NCBI RefSeq assembly: GCF_004771005.1
Contig: NZ_RQHV01000062.1
Coordinates: 310,001-374,000, forward strand
Source of the DNA: Leptospira ilyithenensis
GTDB lineage: Bacteria > Spirochaetota > Leptospiria > Leptospirales > Leptospiraceae
Direction: 5' to 3'
DNA length: 64,000 nt
Shown here: piece after piece, positions 51,411 to 61,087 of the stretch
Layout of the letters: each line of letters begins with the position of its first letter
Numbering within the stretch: the first letter of the stretch is position 1
Notes under the pieces: model-generated
The model's input: only the letters and a program-made list of their open reading frames with translations
What the model was told of the DNA's origin: nothing
Databases searched by the model: none
Translations under genes and position numbers: made by a program

Positions 51411-51644
51411 ATGAACAAAGCGCAAGCGGGAAACCTACTTTTGGTCCTTTTTTTGGGACTAATGGCGGGAGCTGTGGCAGGAGTGGTCATTGACCGACTT
51501 CTCGGCACGGTTTTTCTTTCTAAGTTTTTGTTCGAAAGTCCGGTTAACTTTGAACTTTACATAGTTAAAGTCGAGATCCAGCTAACCCCTGCAAGTCTAA
51601 TTGGTCTTGTAGCATCTGGTTATCTCGCACTAAAAAAGGGGTAA
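51411..51644 (+). CDS. small membrane protein upstream of rpsB (DUF4321-like)
   Basis: A 77-residue protein with two hydrophobic segments (about 8-32 and 56-74). NLLLVLFLGLMAGAVAGVVI, then LLGTVFLSKFLF, resemble DUF4321-type proteins; function unknown. It begins 113 bases after mazF and ends three bases before rpsB, so it is probably the first gene of the rpsB-tsf transcription unit. AAAGGTAAG about 9-17 bases upstream may serve as ribosome site. It marks the right-hand edge of the accessory island. Confidence 0.7.
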   Translation: MNKAQAGNLLLVLFLGLMAGAVAGVVIDRLLGTVFLSKFLFESPVNFELYIVKVEIQLTPASLIGLVASGYLALKKG

Positions 51645-51647
51645 CAT

Positions 51648-52523
51648 ATGTCCGTAATTTCCATGAAGAGCTTGCTTGAGGCAGGCGTACACTTCGGTCA
51701 CCAAACACGTCGTTGGAATCCAAAAATGAGTCCTTATGTTTATACGGCTCGTAACGGAATCCATATCATCGACCTTCAAAAAACCGTTCAAAAAACAAAA
51801 GAAGCATACGATGCTTTGAAAAAGTTAACCGGTCAGGGCAAAAAAGTTCTTTTCGTAGGAACCAAAAAACAAGCTCGCGGCGCCATCGAAAGAGCGGCAG
51901 TTGCATGTAATATGTATTATGTGTCTAACCGTTGGTTAGGTGGACTACTTACCAACTGGAACACGGTTAAAAAATCAATCGCTCGTTTGAAAAGATTAGA
52001 GCAAATGGAAGAGAACAACTCTTTCGAACAAGAAGCCCGTACTAAAAAAGAAGCACTCTCTCTCAAAAGAGAATTGGAAAAGCTCCGCCAAACATTGGGC
52101 GGGATCAAGGATATGGCAGTAGTTCCCGAGATCCTTTTTGTAATTGATCCTAAAAAAGAAGAAATTGCGGTAAAAGAAGCAAAAAAACTCGGTCTTAAAG
52201 TTTTCGCTGTGATCGATACAAACTGCGATCCTGAACCGATCGATTATCCTATTCCCGGTAATGATGATGCGATTCGCGCGATTTCCCTTTTCCTCGATAC
52301 TATGGCAAATGCAGTGCTCGAAGGAACAGGTGGTGAAGTGATTCAAACCAATTTCTCCGAAGATATGGATGCGGATCAACTCGCTCTTGAATACCAAGGT
52401 GAATACGATGAGTCCGGTAAGTTCATTATGGACGACGAAGCACCTAACAAAGATGTGCCTGTAGATCCGGAAGCGGTGAAAGCGGCAGCAATCGAAGTCA
52501 TCAAAGAAGAAGGAAAAGAGTAA
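51648..52523 (+). CDS. rpsB: 30S ribosomal protein S2
   Basis: A 291-residue ribosomal protein S2. [20 protein letters not shown] and [17 protein letters not shown] at the N-terminus, then [48 protein letters not shown] and [21 protein letters not shown] are all standard. An acidic C-terminal extension of about 50 residues goes beyond E. coli S2 (241 residues). Its stop and the tsf start touch at 52523. It begins the long run of translation and envelope genes. Confidence 0.97.
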   Translation: MSVISMKSLLEAGVHFGHQTRRWNPKMSPYVYTARNGIHIIDLQKTVQKTKEAYDALKKLTGQGKKVLFVGTKKQARGAIERAAVACNMYYVSNRWLGGLLTNWNTVKKSIARLKRLEQMEENNSFEQEARTKKEALSLKRELEKLRQTLGGIKDMAVVPEILFVIDPKKEEIAVKEAKKLGLKVFAVIDTNCDPEPIDYPIPGNDDAIRAISLFLDTMANAVLEGTGGEVIQTNFSEDMDADQLALEYQGEYDESGKFIMDDEAPNKDVPVDPEAVKAAAIEVIKEEGKE

Positions 52524-53119
52524 TGGCTGTTAGTTCTGAACAAATCAAAGAACTCCGCGAAAGAACCGGTGCGGGGATGATGGATTGCAAAAAAGCTCTC
52601 GAAGAGACCAATGCGGACATCGAAAAAGCGGTAACATATTTACGTGAAAAAGGTCTGGCAAAAGCAGCTAAACGTGCGGGTCGTGACACCGGAGAAGGAA
52701 AGATCATTTCCTATATCCACGGAACAGGCAAAACAGGTGTTATACTGGAGCTCAATTGCGAAACCGACTTTGTTGCAAACAACTCTGATTTCGAAGCTCT
52801 GGGAAAAGAAATCGCTCTTCAAATCACCGCGATGAATCCTCTTTATGTAAATGAAGAGTCCATCCCGAAAGAAGAAATGGAGAACGAATTAAGCATCCAA
52901 AAAGCACTTCTCGAAAAAGAAGGGAAAAAAGCGGAACAGATAGAAAAAATCCTTCCGGGTAAGATGAAAAAATACTACTCGGAGATTTGTCTTGTTCACC
53001 AAGCTTCGATCCGTGATAATACAAAAACGATTCACGAGCTAGTTCAAGAAGCAATCGCCAAATTTGGTGAGAACATAACGATTCGCCGTTTTGCGAGGTT
53101 TCAAGTAGGTGGTCAGTAA
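52523..53119 (+). CDS. tsf: elongation factor Ts
   Basis: A 198-residue guanine nucleotide exchange factor for EF-Tu. [20 protein letters not shown] and [13 protein letters not shown] are the N-terminal domain, [19 protein letters not shown] the core signature, and [20 protein letters not shown] the C-terminal module. It is shorter than E. coli EF-Ts (283 residues), having one core subdomain, like several spirochaetal and mitochondrial-type forms. It overlaps pyrH by 11 bases. Confidence 0.96.
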   Translation: MAVSSEQIKELRERTGAGMMDCKKALEETNADIEKAVTYLREKGLAKAAKRAGRDTGEGKIISYIHGTGKTGVILELNCETDFVANNSDFEALGKEIALQITAMNPLYVNEESIPKEEMENELSIQKALLEKEGKKAEQIEKILPGKMKKYYSEICLVHQASIRDNTKTIHELVQEAIAKFGENITIRRFARFQVGGQ

Positions 53120-53858
53120 TCCTGCCAAATACAAAAGGATTCTGATCAAACTCTCCGGTGAAGCACTTGCCGGGGAGGGTGAGCTTGGTATTGATACCAA
53201 CAAAACTTTTTCCCTAGCGGGACAAATCAAAGAAATTCATAACACCGGTGTTCAGATTGCCCTGGTCGTGGGCGGCGGAAACATGATTCGCGGAGAAACT
53301 CTTGCGAAATCAGGAATGGAACGTGCCACAGCGGACTATATGGGAATGCTCGGAACGATTATGAATGCCCTCGCCTTACAAGACGCATGTGAAAAGCAAG
53401 GTATGTTTACGAGAGTTCTTTCTGCAATAGAAATGAAGTCCGTTGCGGAGCCTTATATCCGCAGACGTGCCGTTCGTCATTTGGAAAAAAACAGAGTCAT
53501 CATTTTTGCAGGTGGAACAGGAAATCCTTATTTTACAACGGATACGACAGCTTCTCTCCGTGCGGTGGAAGTAGGTTGCGAAGTCATTCTCAAAGCCACC
53601 AAAGTGGACGGAGTTTATACGGCTGATCCTAAGAAAGATCCTACTGCAAATAGATACCTTCAGGTATCTTTTATGGAATCCATCAAACATAGATTAAAGG
53701 TAATGGATTCGACCGCTCTTAGTTTATGTATGGATAATAATATGCCGATCATTGTATTCGATATCTTTAAACCGGGCAATTTAAAACGGTTGATTGACGG
53801 AGAAACAATCGGTACTCTAATTTCCAATTCAGAGGAAGTGATCGAAGATGGTAGATGA
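53109..53858 (+). CDS. pyrH: UMP kinase
   Basis: A 249-residue hexameric UMP kinase of the amino-acid-kinase fold, making UDP from [88 protein letters not shown] and [19 protein letters not shown] are all family blocks. It starts with GTG within the end of tsf and overlaps frr by 11 bases, so translation is coupled along the operon. Confidence 0.96.
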   Translation: MVSNPAKYKRILIKLSGEALAGEGELGIDTNKTFSLAGQIKEIHNTGVQIALVVGGGNMIRGETLAKSGMERATADYMGMLGTIMNALALQDACEKQGMFTRVLSAIEMKSVAEPYIRRRAVRHLEKNRVIIFAGGTGNPYFTTDTTASLRAVEVGCEVILKATKVDGVYTADPKKDPTANRYLQVSFMESIKHRLKVMDSTALSLCMDNNMPIIVFDIFKPGNLKRLIDGETIGTLISNSEEVIEDGR

Positions 53859-54396
53859 AATCATTAAATCAATGCAGGCCAAGATGGACAAAACCATCGA
53901 CGCCCTTAAAAAAGACTTTGTAGCCATTCGTACCGGCAAAGCAAACCCTTTGATGGTGGAAGACGTGAGAGTGGATTATTACGGAACTTCCACTCCTCTC
54001 AACCAGCTCGGAAAGATCTCCGTTCCCGAGCCTAGAATGATTGTCATAACTCCTTTCGAAAAATCCGTTCTCAAGGACATTGAAAAAGCGATTCTTTCTT
54101 CCGGTTTGGGTCTAACTCCCAACAACGACGGGATAGGAATTCGCATCAATATCCCTGAACTAACAGGTGAAAGACGAAAAGAACTAGTCAAAGTTCTGAA
54201 ACAAAAAACGGAAGAAAAAAAAGTTGCCATTCGCAATCTACGCCGTGATGCAAACGATGATTTAAAAAAGAAAACAGAACTTTCTCAAGATGAATTGAAA
54301 GGTCATACGGACAAAATCCAAAAGATTACGGACTCGTACATTGCAAAGATTGCAGACCTGGAAAAAGAGAAAGAGAAAGAAATCACGACTGTTTAA
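53848..54396 (+). CDS. frr: ribosome recycling factor
   Basis: A 182-residue factor that splits post-termination ribosomes with [23 protein letters not shown] and [18 protein letters not shown] begin the long three-helix body, [18 protein letters not shown] forms domain II, and [18 protein letters not shown] then [16 protein letters not shown] the rest. Length is typical (185 in E. coli). Overlaps pyrH; 23 bases precede uppS. Confidence 0.96.
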   Translation: MVDEIIKSMQAKMDKTIDALKKDFVAIRTGKANPLMVEDVRVDYYGTSTPLNQLGKISVPEPRMIVITPFEKSVLKDIEKAILSSGLGLTPNNDGIGIRINIPELTGERRKELVKVLKQKTEEKKVAIRNLRRDANDDLKKKTELSQDELKGHTDKIQKITDSYIAKIADLEKEKEKEITTV

Positions 54397-54419
54397 ATAA
54401 ACAGAAGTTAGTTTTCGTA

Positions 54420-55133
54420 ATGAAATTTAAAACCATTCCCGCACATATTGGTGTCATTATGGACGGCAATGGCCGTTGGGCCGAAAAACAAGGCAAAAAA
54501 AGAACGGAAGGTCATAGGGAAGGCGCTAAAGCCATTGATCGTCTGTTAGATGTTGCCTTGGAACATAAAATCAAAGCAGTATCTTTGTATGCTTTTTCCA
54601 CGGAAAATTGGAAAAGACCGATCACCGAAGTCAACGCAATCTTCAATTTGTTGATCGAGTTTATAGACAACCGTTTGGAGGATATCCAGAAAAAAGGAAT
54701 CCGTATCCAACACTCGGGGAATTTAAATAAACTTTCCACCAAGGTAAAACAAAAGATCAATACCGCTGTTGAAGCGACAAAAAAAAACAAAAGTCTAACC
54801 GCCAATTTTTGTCTGAACTACGGCGGACACGAAGAGATTCTCAGTTCCTTTCAAAGATTACAAAAAGAACGCATTCATAAAAAAATCTCTTTAGAGAAGC
54901 CTGTTTCTCCTAAGGAATTTGAAAAATATTTGTATACATACCCCCTTCCTCCGGTAGACTTATTGATCAGGACAGCAGGAGAACAAAGGATTTCCAATTT
55001 TCTTTTATGGCAAATCGCCTATGCTGAGTTTTTCTTCACAAATACGTTATGGCCTGATTTCGGCCGGGAATCTTTGGAAGAAGCCCTACATTTTTTTGAA
55101 TCTAGAAAACGCAAATTTGGTGGTCTTTCATGA
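54420..55133 (+). CDS. uppS: undecaprenyl diphosphate synthase (isoprenyl transferase)
   Basis: A 237-residue cis-prenyltransferase making the C55 lipid carrier for peptidoglycan and polysaccharide. GVIMDGNGRWAEKQGKKRTE carries the catalytic Asp, GHREGAKAIDRLL and SLYAFSTENWKRP the substrate site, NFCLNYGGHEEIL and VDLLIRTAGEQRISNFLLWQ, then YAEFFFTNTLWPDF, complete the family pattern. Its TGA overlaps the cdsA ATG. Confidence 0.96.
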   Translation: MKFKTIPAHIGVIMDGNGRWAEKQGKKRTEGHREGAKAIDRLLDVALEHKIKAVSLYAFSTENWKRPITEVNAIFNLLIEFIDNRLEDIQKKGIRIQHSGNLNKLSTKVKQKINTAVEATKKNKSLTANFCLNYGGHEEILSSFQRLQKERIHKKISLEKPVSPKEFEKYLYTYPLPPVDLLIRTAGEQRISNFLLWQIAYAEFFFTNTLWPDFGRESLEEALHFFESRKRKFGGLS

Positions 55134-56041
55134 GTGAAACTACATTGAGAATTCTTTCGGCAGCGGGTCTCGTTGCAGCTTACGTTACTATGATTTTCCA
55201 TTCCGGCTGGTATTATTTGGAGTTTTTGCTTTTTGGAAGCGCTGTTGTGTTTTTCGGATTACGCGAGTTATACGCATTCTGCACCAGAGAAGATTCGAAA
55301 CCTTTTTTCGGAACAGGACTTTTCTTTTCCCTACTGATTGTACTTGTGTATTATTTTCAATTTTTGGGCCTTCAGTATAACGTCAGTCCACCGGCTTGGA
55401 CGGTCGAGATCTCCAAACATTTAAGAGAAAGTTTTCATCCTGTTCCTTTTCTTATCATAGCATTGTCCATCACGGTTTGGGTCTTGCAGATTTTTAAACG
55501 TCCGTTAGATGGCGCACTTTTTTCCGCAAGTGCTACTATCTTCGGTGCGGTTTATCTTGCTTTGCCGATCGGTCATTTTTTACTTTTGCTCGCGTTTCCT
55601 TTCGGAGCGTATTACATCTTTCTTGTTTCCACAATTACTTTTATCAGCGATGCGGGTGCTTATTTCGGCGGACGTTGGTTTGGAAAACACTCGGCAGGTT
55701 TGAAGATTTCTCCGAAAAAAACCTGGGAAGGTTATGTTGTTGGGAATATAACCGCTGTTTTGAGCGTATTACTCTTGAATTTTCTTTGGGAACATTTTTC
55801 CGGAGTCAAACTTCCTGTGACCACACTGGAGTCGATTCTACTTGCGTTCTTTGTTTCCATTCTATCCGTGATGGGGGATCTTGCGGAGTCTGCGATGAAA
55901 CGGGACGCCAAGATCAAAGACTCGTCGGCGTTGATTCCCGGACACGGCGGGCTTTTGGATTTAGCGGATGCGCTTCTCTTCACTGTCCCGGCAGTTTATT
56001 ATTATTTTCAATTCAAAGGAATCTTGGGATTCCCTGTTTGA
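55130..56041 (+). CDS. cdsA: phosphatidate cytidylyltransferase
   Basis: A 303-residue polytopic membrane enzyme that makes CDP-diacylglycerol. About eight hydrophobic segments are visible. The C-terminal signature is complete: FISDAGAYFGGRWFGKH, ISPKKTWEGYVVGN, SVMGDLAESAMKRDAKIKDS and LIPGHGGLLDLADALLFTVP, with the metal-binding Asp residues. Overlaps uppS by four bases and is followed 17 bases later by dxr. Confidence 0.95.
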   Translation: MSETTLRILSAAGLVAAYVTMIFHSGWYYLEFLLFGSAVVFFGLRELYAFCTREDSKPFFGTGLFFSLLIVLVYYFQFLGLQYNVSPPAWTVEISKHLRESFHPVPFLIIALSITVWVLQIFKRPLDGALFSASATIFGAVYLALPIGHFLLLLAFPFGAYYIFLVSTITFISDAGAYFGGRWFGKHSAGLKISPKKTWEGYVVGNITAVLSVLLLNFLWEHFSGVKLPVTTLESILLAFFVSILSVMGDLAESAMKRDAKIKDSSALIPGHGGLLDLADALLFTVPAVYYYFQFKGILGFPV

Positions 56042-56058
56042 GATCAGTCTAATTACCA

Positions 56059-57216
56059 ATGATTGGTATTTCTGTTCTTGGGATTTCCGGTTCGGTTGGA
56101 GCATCGACTCTAAAAGTTCTTAAGAATTTCCCTGAGAGTTTTCGACTTGTATCCTTTAGTGTTCATAGCAATACCAAACTCGCTTTGGAATTGATGGATG
56201 AGTTTCATCCCGATTTTGTTTGCATCACGGATGAAAAACAAACCGGAGTTTGGGGGGACAAAAAAAACGGAACATATATTGTTTACGGTTCTGCTGGCCT
56301 TGACGAGATTGTTTCCCTTGCTGCAGTCGATACCGTGGTTACTGCCATCGTAGGAGCCGCAGGTGCTTTGCCTACGATCACTGCCATTAAAGCAAAGAAA
56401 AAAATCGCAATTGCGAATAAAGAAACCTTGGTCACTTTCGGACCCTATATCAATCGTTTGGTGAAAGAATATGGCGTAAGTATGGTGCCAGTAGATTCCG
56501 AACACAATGCACTGTTTCAGTTGTTGGAAAAAGAAGAACGGAATAATATCCGTGCCATCACTCTTACCGCTTCCGGCGGATCGTTTCGTGATCTGCCAAT
56601 CGAAGAGTTACCGAATGTTTCCATCAAGCAGGCATTAAACCATCCTACCTGGTCTATGGGTCCGAAGATCACTGTAGATTCCGCAGGTCTTGTGAATAAA
56701 GGTTTGGAAGTGATTGAAGCACATTTTCTTTTCGGGTTTTCCTACGATCAGATTGAAGTGGTGATCCATCCTGAATCTTTGACTCATGGAATCATAGAAA
56801 CTACGGACGGAGCCTGTTTGCAATACACCAGTCATCCTGATATGATTTATCCCGTAGCACACGCGTTATTCTATCCACACAAGACACCTAAACTTTTAAC
56901 CGATAGAAAACCTCATTCCTGGAAAAATCTGAGTTTTAGAAGTCCCGATCCGAATCGTTATCCCGCATTGGCGATTGCGTTTCAAGCAGGTAGAACGGGT
57001 GGCGCGGCTCCGGCTATTTTTAATGCTGCGAATGAAGCCGCGGTTTCCCTGTTCTTGGAGGAAAAGATTCCTTTCGTTCAGATTCCCCGTATTATCGAAG
57101 AAACTTTAAATGAACTGGTGATTACATATCCCGAAGACTGGGATGGATTTTACGAAAAGGATCAGGAAGCCAGATCGTTTGTAAACAAAAAGTACCTAAA
57201 AGGAGTACATGCATGA
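56059..57216 (+). CDS. dxr: 1-deoxy-D-xylulose-5-phosphate reductoisomerase
   Basis: A 385-residue NADPH enzyme making MEP in the non-mevalonate isoprenoid pathway. GISGSVGASTLKVL is the cofactor loop, KKIAIANKETLVTFG, MVPVDSEHNALFQLLE (metal-binding Asp/Glu), LTASGGSFRDLP, NHPTWSMGPKITVDSAGLVN and VVIHPESLTHGII follow in order. Together with uppS and cdsA it links isoprenoid and phospholipid synthesis in one unit. It overlaps rseP (ATGA). Confidence 0.96.
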   Translation: MIGISVLGISGSVGASTLKVLKNFPESFRLVSFSVHSNTKLALELMDEFHPDFVCITDEKQTGVWGDKKNGTYIVYGSAGLDEIVSLAAVDTVVTAIVGAAGALPTITAIKAKKKIAIANKETLVTFGPYINRLVKEYGVSMVPVDSEHNALFQLLEKEERNNIRAITLTASGGSFRDLPIEELPNVSIKQALNHPTWSMGPKITVDSAGLVNKGLEVIEAHFLFGFSYDQIEVVIHPESLTHGIIETTDGACLQYTSHPDMIYPVAHALFYPHKTPKLLTDRKPHSWKNLSFRSPDPNRYPALAIAFQAGRTGGAAPAIFNAANEAAVSLFLEEKIPFVQIPRIIEETLNELVITYPEDWDGFYEKDQEARSFVNKKYLKGVHA

Positions 57217-58922
57217 TCATTCTAATTTTAGGCGCAGTATTGATGTTAGCTGTTTCCATCTTTATTCATGAGTTGGGACATCTTCTTTGCGGCAAGCTCG
57301 TCGGAGTGGAAGCCCGTATCTTTTCTCTCGGTTACGGAAAAGGAATTTGGAAAAAAAGAATCGGTAAAACCATTTATCAAATCACGGCAATCCCTATCGG
57401 AGGTTATGTGCTTTTTCGTGGAGACGATTACGCTAAAAAACTACGTGGTCGTCCGGGAGAACTTCTAGGAACTCCTCCTTTGAAACGTATGATTCCCGTA
57501 CTCGGCGGACCGTTCGCAAATTTAGTGTTAGGTTTCCTTTTGTTGTTTATCCTGGATCTTTCGGGAGATAGCCCGGCTTCCAATCGGATTTTTATCGAAG
57601 CTTCCAATCAGATCAATTCCCCCGCCTATTTGGCAGGGCTTCGTACAGGAGACCGCATCCTTTCCGTGAACGGAAAAAAAACGGAAAACTTTGAGGATAT
57701 TTTTGCAAACATCAGCCTTACTACCGGCGATCCCATTCAATTGGAATATGAGAGAGAAGGTAAGAAAGGAAATTTGGAAATCGTTCCTAACCTTTATTCT
57801 GCGGGAGGACGACCTACCATCGGAGTAGAACCGTTCGGAGAAAGAAGGGTGGTCGCTACGTTTACTTATGCCGAACAAGCCGGCCATGCACTTGCAAGCA
57901 TATTGGACAACGAAGACAAGTCCTCCGAATACTTTCAAGGAATCATCGAAGAGAAGAAAGACGAGATCCCGGAAGAATACTTGAAAAAGAGAGAACGTGC
58001 GGAAAGGGAACAAGGTCTTCGCAAGCGCGCCTTGAAATATTTAAAAGACGGGGATGTGATTTTAAAAGTAGGCGGTGCGGATGTTTATACCATCCCTGAT
58101 CTGCAAGCGGAACTTGGTAAACATCAGAATGAAACCATTCCTGTTTTAGTGGATCGGAAAACATATCCTCTTCTCACTCCCTGGGCAACGGAACTAACTA
58201 CTGTTAATATTCCTGTTCTCGGAGCAGAAGTATTCGAATTTATAGATACGAAACATCCTAACTTCCCTGAGTTGAATGTTCCTTATTTGAGATTGGATAG
58301 TTATGATCCGGAGATTGAAAACCGACTTTCCAATTTGAAAATTGAAGATAGGAGTTTCGCTCATGCAAATGATTTGATTTCGTATTTTCAAAAAGAAGGA
58401 AATGTCCGGAAAAATATCTGGGTCGGGAATATGAAATATTCTTCCGAGCTCCATCTGAAGCCGATCGGGCTTTTGGGATTTCGTCCTTCCATGAAATTTC
58501 AAGCGGAGCAAATGGAAAGAGAAACGGGTGTCGTTACTGCATTTGTTTCGTCCTCTAAAAAAGTTTATGATTACGTTGCCATGACCCTAACGGGGATTAA
58601 ACTATTATTCTCGGGATTTCTTTCTCCTAAAGATAATCTTTCTGGTCCTATCGGAATTGTCCAATTTGCCGGGATCAGTTTGGAATACGGTTGGGCAACT
58701 TACTTGGACTTTGTTGCAAAAATTTCATTGGCGCTTATGGTAATGAATCTTCTTCCGATTCCTATGGCTGACGGAGGACACATCGTACTCTATGCTTATG
58801 AAGCGATTACGGGAAGACCTCTTCCCCGCAAAGCGATTGAAGCGATTTTCAGAGTTGGTTTTTTCTTTCTCATCGGACTAGGACTATTTGTTTCGTTCAA
58901 TGATGTAATGCGTTTCTTTTAA
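57213..58922 (+). CDS. rseP: site-2-type intramembrane metalloprotease
   Basis: A 569-residue zinc protease of the RseP/YaeL family, cutting anti-sigma factors and signal-peptide remnants in the membrane. HELGH with His19, Glu20 and His23 lies in the first membrane helix. MNLLPIPMADGGHIVLYAYE supplies the third ligand and the NxxPxPxxDGG signature. Two PDZ-like units are seen (about 135-190, with AGLRTGDRILSVNG, and about 275-320, with KYLKDGDVILKVGG). It is longer than E. coli RseP (450) because of a 100-residue insertion between PDZ units and the C-terminal helices. A membrane anti-sigma candidate exists in this window at 18681-19682. Confidence 0.93.
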   Translation: MIILILGAVLMLAVSIFIHELGHLLCGKLVGVEARIFSLGYGKGIWKKRIGKTIYQITAIPIGGYVLFRGDDYAKKLRGRPGELLGTPPLKRMIPVLGGPFANLVLGFLLLFILDLSGDSPASNRIFIEASNQINSPAYLAGLRTGDRILSVNGKKTENFEDIFANISLTTGDPIQLEYEREGKKGNLEIVPNLYSAGGRPTIGVEPFGERRVVATFTYAEQAGHALASILDNEDKSSEYFQGIIEEKKDEIPEEYLKKRERAEREQGLRKRALKYLKDGDVILKVGGADVYTIPDLQAELGKHQNETIPVLVDRKTYPLLTPWATELTTVNIPVLGAEVFEFIDTKHPNFPELNVPYLRLDSYDPEIENRLSNLKIEDRSFAHANDLISYFQKEGNVRKNIWVGNMKYSSELHLKPIGLLGFRPSMKFQAEQMERETGVVTAFVSSSKKVYDYVAMTLTGIKLLFSGFLSPKDNLSGPIGIVQFAGISLEYGWATYLDFVAKISLALMVMNLLPIPMADGGHIVLYAYEAITGRPLPRKAIEAIFRVGFFFLIGLGLFVSFNDVMRFF

Positions 58923-58948
58923 TATGTATAAAGGTATATTCTTAAAAA

Positions 58949-60694
58949 ATGAAGGCTAGTTCTTATCTAATTCCCACCACCAAAGACGATCCACAGGACG
59001 CGGTTGTCGCTTCCCACAAATTGATGTTACGTGCAGGCCTTGTTCGTAAATCTTCTTCCGGACTTTACAGTTATTTGCCTTTGGGCTTGAGGATTTTGAA
59101 AAAAATCGAAGGTATCGTTCGGGAAGAAATGGATGCTGCTAGCGCACTTGAATTTCAACTTCCGATTCTGACACCGAGTGAGATTTGGAAAGAGTCGGGA
59201 CGTTGGGACAAAATGGGCAAAGAAATGTTTCGCTTGAGAGATCGTCACGACAGCGAGAGTTGTCTTGGACCCACCCATGAAGAATCGTTCTGTGTTTTGG
59301 TAAAGCCCATGGTTCGCTCTTATAAGGATCTGCCGATCAATGTATATCAGATTCATACTAAATTCAGAGATGAAATCCGTCCGCGTTTCGGAGTGATCCG
59401 TTCGCGCGAGTTTACTATGAAGGATGCTTATTCCTTTCATTTGGATGACGATTCTCTGGATCGAACTTACCAAAAGATGCGGACGACTTACCGCAGAATC
59501 TTTGCTAGGTTGGGATTGACTACGATCCCTGTGCAAGCTGACTCAGGAAATATGGGTGGTTCCGCTTCGGAAGAATTTATGGTAGTGTCTCCCATAGGAG
59601 AAGAAACTCTCACTCTTTGCGATTCTTGCGGTTATTCGGGTAATATAGAAAAAACACCTGTAGTAGTTGTAAAAAATCCGAATCCTAAAAAAGAAGAGGA
59701 AGCGGTTGTTGAAACTCCCGGACAGAAGTCCATTACGGATGTTGCTAACTTTCTTTCGATTCGTCCCGAGAATTGTCTGAAAGCAGTTGCTTTGTCTTGT
59801 GACGGAAAATACGTTTTGGTTTTTTTAAGAGGAGAACGGGAGTTAAACGAGAATAAGCTGAAGAATCATTTGAATACAAATGAACTGCGACCAATGTCTC
59901 AGACGGAACTCACTCAAGTAGGTTTGGTGGCTGGATTTATCGGACCGGGATTTGTTCCGTCGAAAGACTTGTTAGTGCTTGTTGATAGTTTGGCGGATTG
60001 GAACGAAGCTTATGTTTCGGGTGCAAATGAGTTCGACAAACATAAAAAAGGTGTTGTTTTATCGAAATATTTTAAGTCTGATGAAGTTCAAGTTTTGGAT
60101 CTTTCTCAGAGTCTTCCGGGCGATCCTTGTCCGAATTGCAATTCTCCTCTCAAGGCGGAAAAAGGAATCGAGGTAGGTCATATTTTCAAACTGGGGCAGA
60201 AATACTCAAAAGCATTCGATATCACGGTTTTGAATGACAAAGGGAAGGCAACTACCACGACCATGGGTTGTTACGGAATTGGAATTAATCGCTGTATGGC
60301 GACCGTCATCGAACAATGCAATGATGATAAAGGAATTTATTGGCCGATCTCAATCGCACCTTTCGAAGTATGTTTGGTGAGTATTGCGAAAAATCCCGAA
60401 GACATCTCCAAAATCGAAAAGATCTATTCCGCATTGAAAGCAAGCGGGGTGGAAGTGCTGTGGGACGACCGCGATCTTGGTCCCGGATTCAAGTTCAAAG
60501 ATTCCGAATTGATTGGATTCCCAGTTCGACTAACAATTGGTAAAGGGTTTCTTGAGAAGAATGAAATCACGATACTCAATCGGAAGACGATGGAAGAAAC
60601 GACTCATAATTTCACTACGGAAGAGAATTTCGTCACCGAAGTGAAGGCCCTTTTGGAAAACTTAAGGAAGGAATTGGCGGCTAAGTTGACTTAA
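58949..60694 (+). CDS. proS: prolyl-tRNA synthetase, bacterial type
   Basis: A 581-residue class II synthetase. SHKLMLRAGLVRKSSSGLYS and YLPLGLRILKKIEGIV open motif 1, then LGPTHEESFCVLVKP, FRDEIRPRFGVIRSREFTMK (motif 2), the editing insertion (about 240-395) and MGCYGIGINRCMATVIEQ (motif 3). The C-terminal anticodon-binding domain follows (VLWDDRDLGPGFKFKDSELI). A CDSCGYSGN/PCPNCNSPL pair may bind zinc. It is the bacterial ProRS with INS domain, and closes the run begun at rpsB. Confidence 0.95.
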   Translation: MKASSYLIPTTKDDPQDAVVASHKLMLRAGLVRKSSSGLYSYLPLGLRILKKIEGIVREEMDAASALEFQLPILTPSEIWKESGRWDKMGKEMFRLRDRHDSESCLGPTHEESFCVLVKPMVRSYKDLPINVYQIHTKFRDEIRPRFGVIRSREFTMKDAYSFHLDDDSLDRTYQKMRTTYRRIFARLGLTTIPVQADSGNMGGSASEEFMVVSPIGEETLTLCDSCGYSGNIEKTPVVVVKNPNPKKEEEAVVETPGQKSITDVANFLSIRPENCLKAVALSCDGKYVLVFLRGERELNENKLKNHLNTNELRPMSQTELTQVGLVAGFIGPGFVPSKDLLVLVDSLADWNEAYVSGANEFDKHKKGVVLSKYFKSDEVQVLDLSQSLPGDPCPNCNSPLKAEKGIEVGHIFKLGQKYSKAFDITVLNDKGKATTTTMGCYGIGINRCMATVIEQCNDDKGIYWPISIAPFEVCLVSIAKNPEDISKIEKIYSALKASGVEVLWDDRDLGPGFKFKDSELIGFPVRLTIGKGFLEKNEITILNRKTMEETTHNFTTEENFVTEVKALLENLRKELAAKLT

Positions 60695-60699
60695 GCAGG

Positions 60700-60840
60700 C
60701 AAAAAGGCGAACTTTTCCAAAGAAAAAAGGTAAAATCCGGAAATCAGCTCGCGTTTGCGAGTGTGGCGTGATAAACGGGAGCCATTGGGTGGCGGGTGGA
60801 AACCCCACCCAATGTCGATAGGGCGGGGATGGTCTAGTAT
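60700..60840 (+). repeat. dispersed intergenic repeat, copy S3
   Basis: Starts CAAAAAGGCGAACTT as in S1, then diverges, and resumes with GGGTGGCGGGTGGAAACCCCACCC, AATGTCGATA and GGGCGGGGAT as in S1 and S2. It lacks the GATCAGCTTCGCTGATG block. It occupies the gap after proS. Confidence 0.6.
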
Positions 60841-61087
60841 CTTATTTCACCTCTTGTCCGCCGCCATCCTTTTCTCATATATCTTCCAAAATGCAACCAG
60901 TCCAACGGGAATGAATCCCATCCCCAACAACGAAATTTAATTCCCCACGCCCCGGATCACAGCGGAAATCCTTTCCCGTTAGGGAAAGATTGGAGCGGAG
61001 AGCCGGATAAGGCGCCCAACTTCTCCTGAAAATCCTGAATTTCAAAAGGCAGTTTCCCTTAAAAACCAATCTGTACATTTGGAAATT
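60841..61087. other. intergenic region before trpB with a GC-rich palindromic element (R4)
   Basis: About 60950-61015 is GC-rich and contains CTTTCCC-GTTA-GGGAAAG, a perfect hairpin, flanked by CGCCCC... and ...GGCGCCC. This resembles the other GC-rich intergenic elements in composition. I found no tryptophan leader peptide or TRAP/T-box-like motif for the trpBA genes. The promoter of trpB could not be located with confidence. Confidence 0.4.

Noticed and set aside
53349..53365. A 17-base match to the SDR-tail repeat inside pyrH (CTCGGAACGATTATGAA)
   Set aside because: Both genes encode Leu-Gly-Thr-Ile-Met in this stretch and the match stops outside it. It sits in the middle of a conserved pyrH block, so it is best explained by shared codons, not by an inserted repeat.
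60755..60940. A tryptophan-rich small open frame upstream of trpB, tempting as a trp leader peptide
   Set aside because: Its Trp codons fall mostly in the dispersed repeat S3 and in no leader-like cluster; there is no terminator/antiterminator arrangement next to trpB.
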